Source: Actinoplanes solisilvae
Lineage (GTDB): Bacteria > Actinomycetota > Actinomycetes > Mycobacteriales > Micromonosporaceae
Length of the DNA stretch: 64,000 nt
Assembly (NCBI RefSeq): GCF_003999975.1
Contig: NZ_RJAC01000009.1
Location: 62,001-126,000, forward strand
Direction of reading: 5' to 3'
Positions within the stretch are counted from its first letter, which is position 1, and the number at the start of each line of letters is the position of its first letter. The notes under the pieces were generated by a model, which saw only the letters and a list, made by a program, of their open reading frames with translations, made no database searches and was not told where the DNA came from. Made by a program: the position numbers and the translations under genes. Positions 52,236 through 60,930 of the stretch are shown here, one piece after another.

Positions 52236-53048
52236 TCAACGCGCGGGGGGCTGGACGACGCCGGGGCCGCCCGTGTGGGGCGTCGGCACGTAGTTGGCGT
52301 GCGGCTCCGGCAGCGCGGCGACGCAGGCCGCGGAACAGGCGTTGACGAGCATCGGCAGCACGTCGACCGCGCGGGACAGCGAGCTCCGGCCCCTGAGCGT
52401 CGAGGCGAGCGAGATCCAGACCTGGTGCAGTTCGTTCTCGACCGGGCCGTCGCAGACACTGCACGATCGGACCGCCTCCGCGCCCCAGAGGCCGGGGTCG
52501 AGCCGGGCCAGGTCGACCTCGGCCACCGGCGTGACCGGCCGCAACCGAGGGAACGGGGGCCGGTGCTTGAAGTTGCCGAACATGACCCGGGTGCTCACCG
52601 TGCTGTCGCGCAGACTGGTGCACCGGCTCAGCTCGTACGGGTACCAATGCAGCCGGTGTGAGGTGTAGGGCTCGAACGTCTCGAGCCGGGTCATCCGCCC
52701 GATCTCGGGTGGGAGCCGCACCAGATTGGTGCCGTAGAGCACGAGGTGCCGCACCTCGGTCAGCTCGGCCACGGTCGGGGGCAGTGTCACGACCTGCCGG
52801 CGTTCGGCCGCGCTGAGCTCGACGAAGGGCTTGAAGACCGGACGCCCGTCGGCCGCCGCCTCGTCGATCAGCTCCAGCAGGTGCAGCCAGCCCGGGGCCT
52901 CGACGTCCTGCCGTTCGGCGTGAAAGTCCACCTCGGAGGGGCGAGTCGCGGACGAGTAGCCGACACATTGGCAGCTATCCCTCGACGGCTCCGGGCCGGA
53001 CGGGCCGGACGCTCCCGCGAAGCGGTTGGGGAAGACTCGGGGCTCCAT
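52236..53048 (-). CDS. Leucine-rich-repeat protein with cysteine-rich tail
   Basis: 270 residues. A short LRR block lies at about 85-130 (LPPTVAELTEVRHLVLYGTN, LVRLPPEIGRMTRLETFEPY). A region with HRLHWYPYELSRCTSLRDST follows, and a Cys pair in RSCSVCDGPVENELHQVWIS plus a second pair in NACSAACVAALP could bind zinc. Similar LRR proteins are common in actinomycetes, with unknown function. ATG 53048 gives a sensible N-terminus. It is 22 bases upstream of the DUF1152 gene on the same strand and diverges from the P450 gene. Confidence 0.75.
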   Translation of the reverse strand: MEPRVFPNRFAGASGPSGPEPSRDSCQCVGYSSATRPSEVDFHAERQDVEAPGWLHLLELIDEAAADGRPVFKPFVELSAAERRQVVTLPPTVAELTEVRHLVLYGTNLVRLPPEIGRMTRLETFEPYTSHRLHWYPYELSRCTSLRDSTVSTRVMFGNFKHRPPFPRLRPVTPVAEVDLARLDPGLWGAEAVRSCSVCDGPVENELHQVWISLASTLRGRSSLSRAVDVLPMLVNACSAACVAALPEPHANYVPTPHTGGPGVVQPPAR

Positions 53049-53082
53049 GTCGGTGAGTGTAGGGCGGCACGATCAACAAATA

Positions 53083-53096
53083 TCGACCTCGGTCGA
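53083..53096. promoter_or_regulatory. Inverted repeat in the P450/LRR divergent promoter region
   Basis: TCGACC-TC-GGTCGA forms a perfect six-base inverted repeat. It sits between the LRR and P450 genes, 45 bases before the P450 start, in a locally AT-richer patch. It may be an operator. Confidence 0.4.
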
Positions 53097-53140
53097 ATTC
53101 TTGTAGAGTCGGGACCGAGCGATCACGGGGAGGTACCGAG

Positions 53141-54337
53141 ATGTCACTGCCCGCTCTGCCGCTGCCCAGCGAGGACGTGCAGCCGTTCGACCCGCCACCC
53201 GAGTACGCGGACCTGCGCTCCAGCGGCGAAGTGATCCGGGTGGCCTGCCCGACCGGGCTCGACGCCTGGCTGGTCTCCGACTACGCCGGGGTGCGCGAGG
53301 TGCTCGGCGACGGCCGGCGGTTCTCGGCCCGCCCGGGGCAGGCGTCCCACATGCTCGCCTCGTACGGTCCGGACGCGCCGGTCGACAACTTCACCCGCTG
53401 GGACGGTCCGGAACACATCCGGATCCGGCGCAACTTCGCCCCGCAGGTCACGCACGCGCGCCGGCTCGCCGAGCTGTGGCCCCTGGTCGAGCGGATCACC
53501 GACGAGGCGATCACGGCCATGCTCGCGTCGCCGCAGCCCTATCCGTTGCACAGCCGCTTCTCGACCTCGATCACGACGTCGGTGATCGCCGAGCTGATCG
53601 GGGTGCCACCCGCCGAACGTCACCTGCTGGGCCAGGCCGCCGGCGCGTTGTTCACGACCTCGACCACGCCGCAGGAGCTTCGCGAGGCGTTGACCCCCCT
53701 CTACACGTACCTCTATCAGGCCGTGGCGACCCGCCGCGTCCAACCGGGCGACGACGTGCTCAGCCGCATGATCGAGCACAGCGCCGACAGCGACCGCCCG
53801 CTGACCGACGGCGAGTTGACCGAGATGAACGCGGCCCTGCTCGTCGCCGGCTTCGACACGACCGCATCGATGATCACCCACGGGCTGGTGACCCTGCTGA
53901 ACAAGCCGGGCGAGTGGGAGAAGCTGGTCGCCGATCCCGACGTCGCCACCTCGGCCGCCGACGAGCTGGTGCGCTACCTCGGCGTCGGCACGGGCCTGCT
54001 GCGCCAGGCCACCGAGGACACCGAGATCAACGGCCAGAAGATCAAGACCGGCGAGTACGTGGTGGTGGCCGTGCAGTCGGGCAACCGGGACCCCGCCCTG
54101 CACGCCGACGCCGACGCGCTCGACGTCGCCCGCAAACCGGGGCCGCACCTGGGCTTCGGGCACGGCGCGCACGCCTGCGTGGGTCAGCAGATCGCCCGCA
54201 TGGAGCTGACCACGGTGCTGCGAGCCTTGGCCACCCGGGTGCCGACGCTGCGGGTCGCGGTGCCGCTCGACTCGCTCCGATGGAAGACCGACTCGGTCGT
54301 ACGAGGCCCGGTCGAACTGCCGGTGGCCTGGTCATGA
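53141..54337 (+). CDS. Cytochrome P450
   Basis: 398-residue soluble actinobacterial P450 (CYP105/107-like style). The heme loop FGHGAHACVGQQIARMEL has the axial Cys346; the I-helix oxygen-activating motif is AGFDTTAS (236 on); the K-helix ELVRYL precedes GLLRQATEDTEI. GGGGAGG stands upstream of ATG 53141. The stop overlaps the ferredoxin ATG, so this P450 has its own electron donor; a reductase is not encoded nearby. Substrate unknown; no biosynthetic cluster surrounds it, so it may act in catabolism or tailoring of a product made elsewhere. Confidence 0.95.
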   Translation: MSLPALPLPSEDVQPFDPPPEYADLRSSGEVIRVACPTGLDAWLVSDYAGVREVLGDGRRFSARPGQASHMLASYGPDAPVDNFTRWDGPEHIRIRRNFAPQVTHARRLAELWPLVERITDEAITAMLASPQPYPLHSRFSTSITTSVIAELIGVPPAERHLLGQAAGALFTTSTTPQELREALTPLYTYLYQAVATRRVQPGDDVLSRMIEHSADSDRPLTDGELTEMNAALLVAGFDTTASMITHGLVTLLNKPGEWEKLVADPDVATSAADELVRYLGVGTGLLRQATEDTEINGQKIKTGEYVVVAVQSGNRDPALHADADALDVARKPGPHLGFGHGAHACVGQQIARMELTTVLRALATRVPTLRVAVPLDSLRWKTDSVVRGPVELPVAWS

Positions 54338-54528
54338 AGGTCACCGTCGATCGCGACCTGTGCATCGGGGCCGGGAACTGCGCCCTCACCGCTCCCGCCG
54401 TCTTCGACCAGGACGTCGAGGAGGCGGTCGTGATCCTGCTCGACGAATCGCCACCCGAGTCAGAGCTTGTCGCCGTACGCCAAGCGGTCGACCGCTGCCC
54501 CGCCGCCGTGATCCAACTACATCCCTGA
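54334..54528 (+). CDS. 3Fe-4S ferredoxin paired with the P450
   Basis: 64 residues. Cys10, Cys16 and Cys55 (CIGAGNC, then RCPAAVIQL) bind a 3Fe-4S cluster; the fourth ligand of 4Fe-4S types is replaced by Ala13. It overlaps the P450 stop by four bases (ATGA), so both are made together. It passes electrons from a ferredoxin reductase to the P450 in the cytoplasm. Confidence 0.95.
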   Translation: MKVTVDRDLCIGAGNCALTAPAVFDQDVEEAVVILLDESPPESELVAVRQAVDRCPAAVIQLHP

Positions 54529-55151
54529 GTTCTGCCGTCTCATGAGGTAGGCCGCGACGCAAATTGTCAGACGAAGCGCGGAACACATCCCACCCAACAC
54601 GAACAGGAGCACCCCTTCACCGAGCCCGCCGCGTCGGGCGATACCGAGGCCTGCGCTGAAGGGCAAATCCGCAGTGTCGCGTTCGGCAAGTGATAGACCT
54701 CAATCAGAGGCCGAAGCGGAACGTTCATCACAGTGCGCGGTCAGCACACAGTCGCTGCGCCTCCGTGTCTTGTTCGGTCGCCGGAGGGGACACTTGGATC
54801 ATAACGACGGAGGCGTTGTTTCCGAGGAGGCCCGGGGAGCGATCCGGTTCGACCTGTTCGAGCCGACCCGGTCGTACTCCGGCCCAGCATGGGCCGACGA
54901 CGTGCTTCTGTCCTGGGCTGCGGCCAACCCGGCCACGTTCGTGGCGCTGCAACGGATCGGCCGGTCCTCGACGGCCGACGTCACCCTCGCCGTCGACGAC
55001 GCGATCGGCGGCCGCATTCCACCCGTCGACCTCGTGCGCCATCGCTGCCGCACCCTGATCGACGACGTCGAGGAACAGTGGCCTTCGAAAGCCACCACAC
55101 CCAGCCACCACCCCGGTCGGCGGGCTGACCTCGGTCATCTACCGTTTCCGG
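54529..55151. other. 623-bp stretch with a coding-like orphan segment
   Basis: No complete gene is supported. On the plus strand, 54839 to about 55090 reads as coding with nearly all third positions G or C (RFDLFEPTRSYSGPAWADDV, then FVALQRIGRSSTADVTLAVD and PPVDLVRHRCRTLIDDVEEQ). No start codon with a ribosome site precedes it, and the frame runs on into the lipoprotein gene out of phase. It may be the remnant of a lost gene. The first 250 bases are unremarkable and lower in GC. Confidence 0.45.
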
Positions 55152-55943
55152 GTGCCATTGCTGAATCACCTGCGCCCGTCTCGGGCTGTTCCGCTGGTCG
55201 TCGCGCTGACGGCCGCCCTGCTCGCCGGTTGCAGCGAGCCGGGGGCGACTGCCGCCGCGCCGGCCTCGTCGGCCCCGGTAGCCGCGCCCTCGCCCACAGA
55301 ACTGCCGCCCATGGACGCCGTGAAGGCCGGCCTGCAGCGCCTCGCCGGCTCGACGTACAGCTACACCGTGACCGGCGATTACTGGCGCGGTCAGAAGTAC
55401 AGCGCCTCGGGCAGCCACGATGCGAAGGCCCGTAAGGACAGCCGGTCGTACAAGATCTCGGGCGGACCGGAAGCGACGTCGCGCAAGGTGATCGTGATCG
55501 GGGACGACAGTTACGCAAGCGCTGACGGCGCGAGCCGCTGGACGCACGCGGATCTGACCCGGCTGAAGCCGACCAGCGCCGTCCGTTTCGCCGATCCGAA
55601 GGATCCGGGCGGACTCAACCGTCTGCTCGCGGCCCTCCACTCGGCACGGGCCGGCGCTCCCCGCTCCTATGAGGGTTCGGCTCGCCTCGAGGTCACCCGC
55701 GACGCGCTCACCTATCTGCCGCCGGGTGCGCCGATCTTCCGCTTCGCGCAAGGCGGGCAGTGGGCGAGTTACACGGTGACCATGGACGCCAAGGGCGACA
55801 TCACCTCGATCAAGTCTGGCTTCGAGACCGCGGACGGCGGTGTCCTGAGCACCACGACCACGTTCAGCCGCATCGGTCAGCCGGTGCGGATCGTCAAGCC
55901 CACCCGCGTGACGGAACTGCCGTCCTCGCAGTACAGGAAGTAG
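55152..55943 (+). CDS. Lipoprotein of unknown function (LppX/LprG-like style)
   Basis: 263 residues. The signal peptide ends with lipobox LLAGC, so the protein is lipid-anchored outside the membrane. A Pro/Ala linker follows, then a fold with GLQRLAGSTYSYTVTGDYWR, VIVIGDDSYASADGASRWTH and WASYTVTMDAKGDITSIKSG; the strand pattern resembles actinobacterial LolA/LppX-type carriers that hold lipids, but this is inference. TACCGT (55140-55145) ends six bases before GTG 55152 and no ribosome site is present, so a leaderless mRNA is expected. Confidence 0.8.
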   Translation: MPLLNHLRPSRAVPLVVALTAALLAGCSEPGATAAAPASSAPVAAPSPTELPPMDAVKAGLQRLAGSTYSYTVTGDYWRGQKYSASGSHDAKARKDSRSYKISGGPEATSRKVIVIGDDSYASADGASRWTHADLTRLKPTSAVRFADPKDPGGLNRLLAALHSARAGAPRSYEGSARLEVTRDALTYLPPGAPIFRFAQGGQWASYTVTMDAKGDITSIKSGFETADGGVLSTTTTFSRIGQPVRIVKPTRVTELPSSQYRK

Positions 55944-56072
55944 GCCGTTCCGCCGACCCTGTTCAGGATCCGTCAGGGCGACAGTTTTGTCGGGCATTTA
56001 CGTTGATAGTCAGAGAAGGGCGTTTATTCCTACGGTGGGGTGGTCGACAGCACCTACCGAAGGAGAGCGCGA

Positions 56073-56561
56073 ATGCTCAGGAGAATCGGCGCGACCCTCG
56101 TAGCCGTGATCGCGATGACGTTGGCCGTCGCGGCGCCGGCGCAGGCCGCCACCGCGCGCTACTACAGCGGCGGCGAGGTCGATCAGATCGTCGAGAACTT
56201 CACCGCGGCGGCCGGGGCCGCGAAGCTGCACTGTTTCGTGGCCGACACGGTGAAGAAGATGAAGAAGGCCAAGTCGAAGGGCGGCCTGCCCGCGGTGGCG
56301 GCCCTGTCCGCCGAGATCAGCGCCAAGATCGCCGACACCAAGGGGGCGTGCAAGGGGGTCTGGCAGTTCCTGGGCGCGGCGACGTGGACGGCCCTCCACG
56401 GCCGGGACGGCGCTCCGGTCTGGATCGAGGACCTCTCCTACACGGACAAGTGCGGCATCATCAGCAAGAAGATCAACTACATCTACCGGATCGGCCCGTC
56501 CCCGTCGGAGACGACCGAGTTCACCGGCAGCGTGAAGGTGATCTGCTCCTTCTCGCTGTGA
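56073..56561 (+). CDS. Small secreted protein
   Basis: 162 residues with a clear signal peptide (MLRRIGATLVAVIAMTLAVA, cleavage near AQA-AT). The mature part is basic and has four cysteines (KLHCFVADTV, TKGACKGVWQ, TDKCGIIS, VKVICSFSL), probably two disulfides. AAGGAGAG precedes ATG 56073. No known family; an extracellular small protein. It is followed by a strong hairpin terminator. Confidence 0.8.
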   Translation: MLRRIGATLVAVIAMTLAVAAPAQAATARYYSGGEVDQIVENFTAAAGAAKLHCFVADTVKKMKKAKSKGGLPAVAALSAEISAKIADTKGACKGVWQFLGAATWTALHGRDGAPVWIEDLSYTDKCGIISKKINYIYRIGPSPSETTEFTGSVKVICSFSL

Positions 56562-56587
56562 GACGAGCTCATTGTGAGACGAGCCTG

Positions 56588-56613
56588 GTGAGGGGCGTTT
56601 CGGCGCCCCTCAC
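56588..56613. terminator. Bidirectional hairpin terminator
   Basis: A perfect ten-base stem GTGAGGGGCG / CGCCCCTCAC closes a six-base TTTCGG loop. It lies between the convergent secreted-protein and lipoprotein genes and overlaps the stop of the latter. No T-run follows, as is common in high-GC actinobacteria. Confidence 0.75.
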
Positions 56614-57179
56614 GGGCCGCAGGATCCGTCGGCGCCGAGCGGGCCCAGCATGAACTCCGGTTCGCCGGCCGGGAACGTACCGAAGACGCACGCCTCGCCG
56701 GTGGACGCGCTGAAGACCGGCCCGGTGTCCACGACGATCTTCGTCAGGCCGGCCTGCCGGAGGGCCCCGTCGATCTCCGACGCCTCGGGAGTGCGGCCGG
56801 TGCCCGCGGCCACCAGCGAGAAGGTGACCGCCAGAAGCTGGACGCAGGCCTCAGCACCGGGGACGGCCGCCTCGGGGACCGGAGCGCGCTGGGGCGTCGG
56901 ACGATATTGCTGGGCCAGCGCGTGCAAAGCCCGCTGGCGTGGATCGTTCAGGTCGACCGAGGCCGACGGGTCGGGCATCAGCGGCGCCGGGCCCCGGGCA
57001 CACGAGACCGCACCGAGGCGTGTCGAGCCGGGGGCCAGCAGGGAAGGGTCGACGGCCCGCGGAACGGGGGCGGCCGGGGCAGCGACAACGCTGGGGGCCG
57101 AGACAACGGGCGAGGACGGCGAGGCACACCCGGCCAGCAGGATCGCTGAGGCCACCAGGCACCATCGTCCACTCCCCAC
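56610..57179 (-). CDS. Putative lipoprotein
   Basis: 189 residues. The short signal peptide ends with lipobox LLAGC after SGRWCLVASAI. A long Pro/Ala/Val-rich region follows, then a compact domain with CVQLLAVTFSLVAAGTGRTP, ALRQAGLTKIVVDTGPVFSA and EACVFGTFPAGEPEFMLGPL. The cysteines there may pair. TATGTT at 57191-57186 ends six bases before GTG 57179, with no ribosome site, so translation is probably leaderless. Upstream in-frame extension is GC-rich shadow. Function unknown. Confidence 0.75.
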   Translation of the reverse strand: MGSGRWCLVASAILLAGCASPSSPVVSAPSVVAAPAAPVPRAVDPSLLAPGSTRLGAVSCARGPAPLMPDPSASVDLNDPRQRALHALAQQYRPTPQRAPVPEAAVPGAEACVQLLAVTFSLVAAGTGRTPEASEIDGALRQAGLTKIVVDTGPVFSASTGEACVFGTFPAGEPEFMLGPLGADGSCGP

Positions 57180-57247
57180 GCTCAGAACATAGCAAGGGCG
57201 ACCGAGCTGCCCGAAAGAATGCGTACGACCATGCACCCCAGCCTGGT

Positions 57248-57673
57248 TCAACAGATCCAGCAGTAGAGGGCGCCGCCGGCCCGTACGGCTTTGCGGGCCT
57301 GGGCGGCGACCTCGCCCAGGATCTCGCCGGCGTCCTCGATGGCCTGCTCGCCCTCCGCGGTCTGCAGGTCGTTCCACTGCTCGGCGGCCCGGTTCACCGT
57401 GGCCGCGTCGGCCTGGGCCAGCGCGGCCGTCAGCGCGGCCGGCACCCGCAGCACGAGCGGCTCGTCGTCGGGGCTGACCACGTCGGGGCCGCCGCTGGTG
57501 AACAGCTCGTCGAGGTCGTGCCCGGTCAGGATGCTCTCCCATTCGGCGAGGGCCGACCAGACGTCGAAGTTGCCCAGCTCGAGCGGTTCGAGCTCCGCCC
57601 GGGGACCGCCCCGCGCCACGGCTGCGGCGGCGGCATCATCGGCCACGACGAAGAATTCGATGATGGTGCTCAT
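57248..57673 (-). CDS. Unknown small acidic protein
   Basis: 141 residues from ATG 57673. The sequence is acidic and Ala-rich with IIEFFVVADDAAAAAVARGG at the start, ELGNFDVWSALAEWESILTG in the middle, and a C-terminus ending in CWIC. It is probably cytoplasmic. CATGAT lies six bases before the ATG, compatible with a leaderless start; ATG 57691 in frame would add six residues. I do not recognise the family. Confidence 0.7.
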   Translation of the reverse strand: MSTIIEFFVVADDAAAAAVARGGPRAELEPLELGNFDVWSALAEWESILTGHDLDELFTSGGPDVVSPDDEPLVLRVPAALTAALAQADAATVNRAAEQWNDLQTAEGEQAIEDAGEILGEVAAQARKAVRAGGALYCWIC

Positions 57674-57701
57674 AGGACAATCATGGTCCACGCCGCAACG
57701 G

Positions 57702-58289
57702 TCACATCAATTGCCATCGTACGATCGGATGCTCGGGGTCGGGGCCCAGGGCGAGCAGTCCCGGCTGCGACACGGCGAAGACGACCGTACGCTCCTCGGC
57801 TCCTTCGGTGAATCCGGCGGAGCACGATTCGACGGGGTACGCCACCGAGCCGTCGAGCTGCACCAACGCGAACTCAGCCAGCGGCAGGGCGGCCGAACCG
57901 CGCTGCACGCTCACGTTCACGGGAACCGTCAGCAGCGGACCGGGCGCGCACGCGGCGGTTCCGGCGGAGATCCGGCCGGGCGTCACTCGTACCTCGGTGT
58001 TTTTGTTCTCGAGGGTGGCGGTTCGGCCCGCCGTCATGGTGAGGGCGTCCGGGTCGGCGGCTCGCAGCGGGCCGGGGCCGAAAAGCATCTCGACGGCCGC
58101 CGCCGTCCGGGCCGAGGCTTCGGGATCCGCCGGTGCCGCGTACGGGTTCTGCGGATGGTTCCGGTGCAGCGACCAGCCGATCACGACAGCGTGGACGGCG
58201 AGGAGCAGGAAGACCAGCAGAACCAGGATGGGTCGTACTCGTGGGGCGGTCGCCGCCCGGCGTCGCTGGTCGGCGTCCCAGTCCTCCAC
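57702..58289 (-). CDS. Single-pass membrane protein of unknown function
   Basis: 195 residues. A cytoplasmic Arg-rich start, one membrane helix (ILVLLVFLLLAVHAVVIGWS), then an extracytoplasmic domain with a Cys pair (TAACAPGPLL and YPVESCSAGF) and strands such as RTATLENKNTEVRVTPG. GTG 58289 follows GGAGG by six bases. It is 28 bases upstream of the 141-residue gene on the same strand. The fold looks like an all-beta domain; no known match. Confidence 0.7.
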   Translation of the reverse strand: MEDWDADQRRRAATAPRVRPILVLLVFLLLAVHAVVIGWSLHRNHPQNPYAAPADPEASARTAAAVEMLFGPGPLRAADPDALTMTAGRTATLENKNTEVRVTPGRISAGTAACAPGPLLTVPVNVSVQRGSAALPLAEFALVQLDGSVAYPVESCSAGFTEGAEERTVVFAVSQPGLLALGPDPEHPIVRWQLM

Positions 58290-58745
58290 GCCCTACCTCC
58301 AAAGCTCGCGAAGACCACCGTCGATACGAGGCGGCGGCGCAAGATCATCTCACCTGGCCGGGCGGGAGGACAGGGTGGGTCGGTTGAATATGCGGTGGCG
58401 TCCAGGAAAAAACGGCGTCTGGGGCCCCTCTGGTCAACACAAAATCCCGGTGGCTGGCCCCTCGAACGCGTTCGAGGCCCCGACATCAAGGATCAGCCGA
58501 ACGATCAGACAAGGGGAAGGCCCAATTTGCGCGCCCTGGCCCAGCCGGCCGCCGAGCCGGGCGTGGGCACCGGGGAGCTGGTGCGCACCAGCCGGGCATC
58601 CTGCGCCGCCCGCTGGTCCTGGTTACCGGCGCGGCAGCGGGCCGATCAAATCGGCCGACCGGCATTTGATAGTTCGAGGAACCACAGGCATTGATTAAGC
58701 ATCCACATCAGACGGTTTCGAAGAGAAGAAGCACCGGCGCGTACG
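58290..58745. other. 456-bp non-coding stretch with palindromes
   Basis: No gene is supported. It contains an 18-base perfect palindrome at 58460-58477 (CCTCGAACGCGTTCGAGG), a GGCCGAT-CAA-ATCGGCC hairpin at 58640-58656, and an overlapping ATCAAAT-N12-ATTTGAT repeat (58645-58670). These may be regulator sites for the divergent membrane-protein gene or part of lost DNA. Confidence 0.6.
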
Positions 58746-59045
58746 GTGCCGGTAGTGACGGGGAGATGGGCGGTGCTGTTCGACGTCGCTCGGCCGAAGC
58801 CCCACCCGCAACCGTATCGGCGGGCGGCCGAACTGCTCGGCCTGGCGCCTGGCGCGTGCATCGCCGTCGAGGACTCCGCGGCTGGAATGGCGAGCGCCTG
58901 GGCGGCGGGTGCGGCCGTGATCGCCGCGTCGAGCGGGCAGGACCTGCCCGATCTCGAAGGCGCGCACCGTCGGCGGAGTCTGGTGGGCGTCGGTGTTTCC
59001 GATCTGCGAGGCTGCGTACGTGATTCTGCGCGTCGGACCGGATGA
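58746..59045 (+). pseudogene. HAD-superfamily hydrolase remnant
   Basis: The segment to about 58940 encodes VARPKPHPQPYRRAAELLGL, APGACIAVEDSAAGMASAWA and AAGAAVIAASS, which is the third and fourth motif region of HAD-IA phosphatases (Lys, then EDS). Motif 1 with the catalytic Asp (DxDGT) and the cap are absent, so the product could not be an active phosphatase. The frame continues into the GNAT gene start. Confidence 0.75.
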
Positions 59046-59430
59046 GCGGGAAGCGTTCGCGGCGGCGGCTCGGCGGTTCGGCGACGGGGATGCGGGGGTG
59101 GCGGGGTTCGCTCGGTCGCCGGGGGCGCTCGGTTTCGTCGCCGTGGAAGCGTCGGAGGTCGAGGGGTGGTGCTACGGCTATCTGATGGCCCGCCCCGACG
59201 GGACGAGCATGGCCTACCTGCACAACCTCGAAGTGGCCTCGGAGCACCGCGGACGGGGTCTCGGACGCGAGCTGCTGCGTTCGTTCATGACGGCCGCCCG
59301 CGAAGCCGGCGCCGACAAGCTGTTCCTGACCACCGGCGCGGCGAACATCGTGGCGCGCGGGCTGTACGAGTCGATGGGCGGCGGCCTGGCGACGCAGGGG
59401 CCGACGGTGAGCTACTGGTTCTCGATGTAG
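59020..59430 (+). CDS. GNAT-family acetyltransferase
   Basis: 136 residues. VASEHRGRGLGRELLRSFMT is the acetyl-CoA pyrophosphate-binding loop (R/QxxGxG/A), and GLYESMGGGLATQGPTVSYW is the usual end. GTG 59020 was chosen because upstream residues come from the HAD remnant. The substrate is unknown. Its end overlaps the convergent flavin reductase by 19 bases. Confidence 0.85.
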   Translation: MILRVGPDEREAFAAAARRFGDGDAGVAGFARSPGALGFVAVEASEVEGWCYGYLMARPDGTSMAYLHNLEVASEHRGRGLGRELLRSFMTAAREAGADKLFLTTGAANIVARGLYESMGGGLATQGPTVSYWFSM

Positions 59431-59891
59431 TCGCGGTTGTGGTAGATGAGGTGTCCGCCGGGCACGCCGAGCAGGACGGCGTGGATCTCGGCGATGACAA
59501 CGGTCGACGTGCCGACCGGGACCGTACTCAACGGGGTGCCGCGCAACGAGGCCGACGCTGTGGTCAGCACGGGTTCGCCGGTGGGGAGCTGGTCCCAGCC
59601 CTGGTCGGCGGTGAAGCGGGGGCCGCCGGGGCCGGCGAACGCCCGCGCCAGAGCTATCGAGCCGGGGCCGAGCAGGTTCACGACGAAGCTGGGCGCGTCG
59701 AGCAGCGCGCGGGCCGACGCGGAGCCCATCACCGAGAACGACAGGGCGGGCGGGTCGGCCGAGACCGAGGCGACGCTGGACGCCGTGAGGCCGACCGGGC
59801 CGGGTGCGGTGATGATCGCCAGGCCGGTCGGGTGGCGGCGGAAGGCGGCCTTGAACTGCTCGGCCACCGCGGTCTCGAGACTGCTGAACAC
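59412..59891 (-). CDS. Flavin reductase-like protein
   Basis: 159 residues of the FMN-binding split-barrel flavin reductase family. RRHPTGLAIITAPGPVGLTA, SSVASVSADPPALSFSVMGS and SFVVNLLGPGSIALARAFAG are the family text; the end GGHLIYHNRDYIEN is also typical. Such proteins supply reduced flavin to a monooxygenase or bind FMN. GTG 59891 follows TACGGT by seven bases, hinting at a leaderless mRNA. It lies 29 bases after the AEC transporter stop on the same strand. Confidence 0.9.
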   Translation of the reverse strand: MFSSLETAVAEQFKAAFRRHPTGLAIITAPGPVGLTASSVASVSADPPALSFSVMGSASARALLDAPSFVVNLLGPGSIALARAFAGPGGPRFTADQGWDQLPTGEPVLTTASASLRGTPLSTVPVGTSTVVIAEIHAVLLGVPGGHLIYHNRDYIENQ

Positions 59892-59920
59892 GCGGCGAAC
59901 CGTAGAACATGAAGCTTACT

Positions 59921-60835
59921 TCAAGTCAAGGTGTGCAGGACCGTGATCGTCAGCAGGGCGGGCACGCAGGCGAGCGTCGACAGGAAAATGGCGTCGCGGG
60001 CGAGGATGAGCCCGGTGCCGAAGCTCTGGGCATAGAGGAAGATGTTCTGCGCGGTCGGCAGGGCCGCGAGCACGGTCACGGCGTACGTCTGGGCCGGTGT
60101 CAGCCGCAGGGCCAGGGCCAGCAGGAACGCGAGCACCGGCATGATCACGGTCTTGAGGACGGCGGCGGTGACGGCCGGGCGGCGGTCGGGGCCCGGCTCG
60201 AGGACGCGACGGCCCGACAGCGACAGGCCGAAGACCAACAGCACCACGGGTACGGCGGCCTGGCCGATCGCGGCGACGGGCTGGGTGATCACCGTGGGCA
60301 GCGATACACCGGTCACGGCGAGGACCACGCCGAGGGCGACGGCTACGGTCAGTGGGCTTCGCAGAGGTGCGGTCAGTGACGTACGCCAGGAAGTGTGACC
60401 GGTCGTGACGAGCTGGAGAAGCGTCAGGGCGACGGGCGTGATGATCAGCAACTGGAGCAGGACGATCGGCACGACCAGAGCCGTGTCGCCGAGCACGTAG
60501 GTGGCGACGGGGATGCCGACGAAGGTCGCGTTGGTGTAGCCGGAGGCGAGGGCGCCGACGATGCGCGTGCCGGGGTCACGGCGGCGGGTGGTCAGCGCGT
60601 GCAGGCCGAAACAGAGAAGCGCGGCGGCGGCCGAGACGATCAGCGGCTGGGTGAGAAGTGCTCGCGGATCAGAGTCGGCGGCGTCGCTGAACAGCAGGCA
60701 GGGCGTCAAGACCGTGTACGCGAGCCGGCCGGCGACGGTCTGGGTCTCGGCGGGCAGCCGGGCCCAGCGCCCGGCCACCCAGCCGACCAGCACGATCACG
60801 CCGATGACCGCGAATCCGGAGAGTGCCGAGATCAT
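59921..60835 (-). CDS. AEC-family transporter (auxin-efflux-carrier-like)
   Basis: 304 residues with about ten helices in two bundles. Helix-breaking motifs LPTAQNIFLYAQSFGTG and SGYTNATFVGIPVATYVLGD are typical of the AEC family, which exports or imports organic acids and related compounds. ATG 60835 is the family start; TAGCGT lies eight bases upstream. The flavin reductase follows on the same strand. Substrate unknown. Confidence 0.9.
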   Translation of the reverse strand: MISALSGFAVIGVIVLVGWVAGRWARLPAETQTVAGRLAYTVLTPCLLFSDAADSDPRALLTQPLIVSAAAALLCFGLHALTTRRRDPGTRIVGALASGYTNATFVGIPVATYVLGDTALVVPIVLLQLLIITPVALTLLQLVTTGHTSWRTSLTAPLRSPLTVAVALGVVLAVTGVSLPTVITQPVAAIGQAAVPVVLLVFGLSLSGRRVLEPGPDRRPAVTAAVLKTVIMPVLAFLLALALRLTPAQTYAVTVLAALPTAQNIFLYAQSFGTGLILARDAIFLSTLACVPALLTITVLHTLT

Positions 60836-60930
60836 CGGGGGTGACGCTACGGCAAGGACGGAATGTCCGCAGGGAACGGGCCGGGACGCGGCGGCTCGCT
60901 CAGCACCGGCCGCCCACTCAACGGCCCGCC

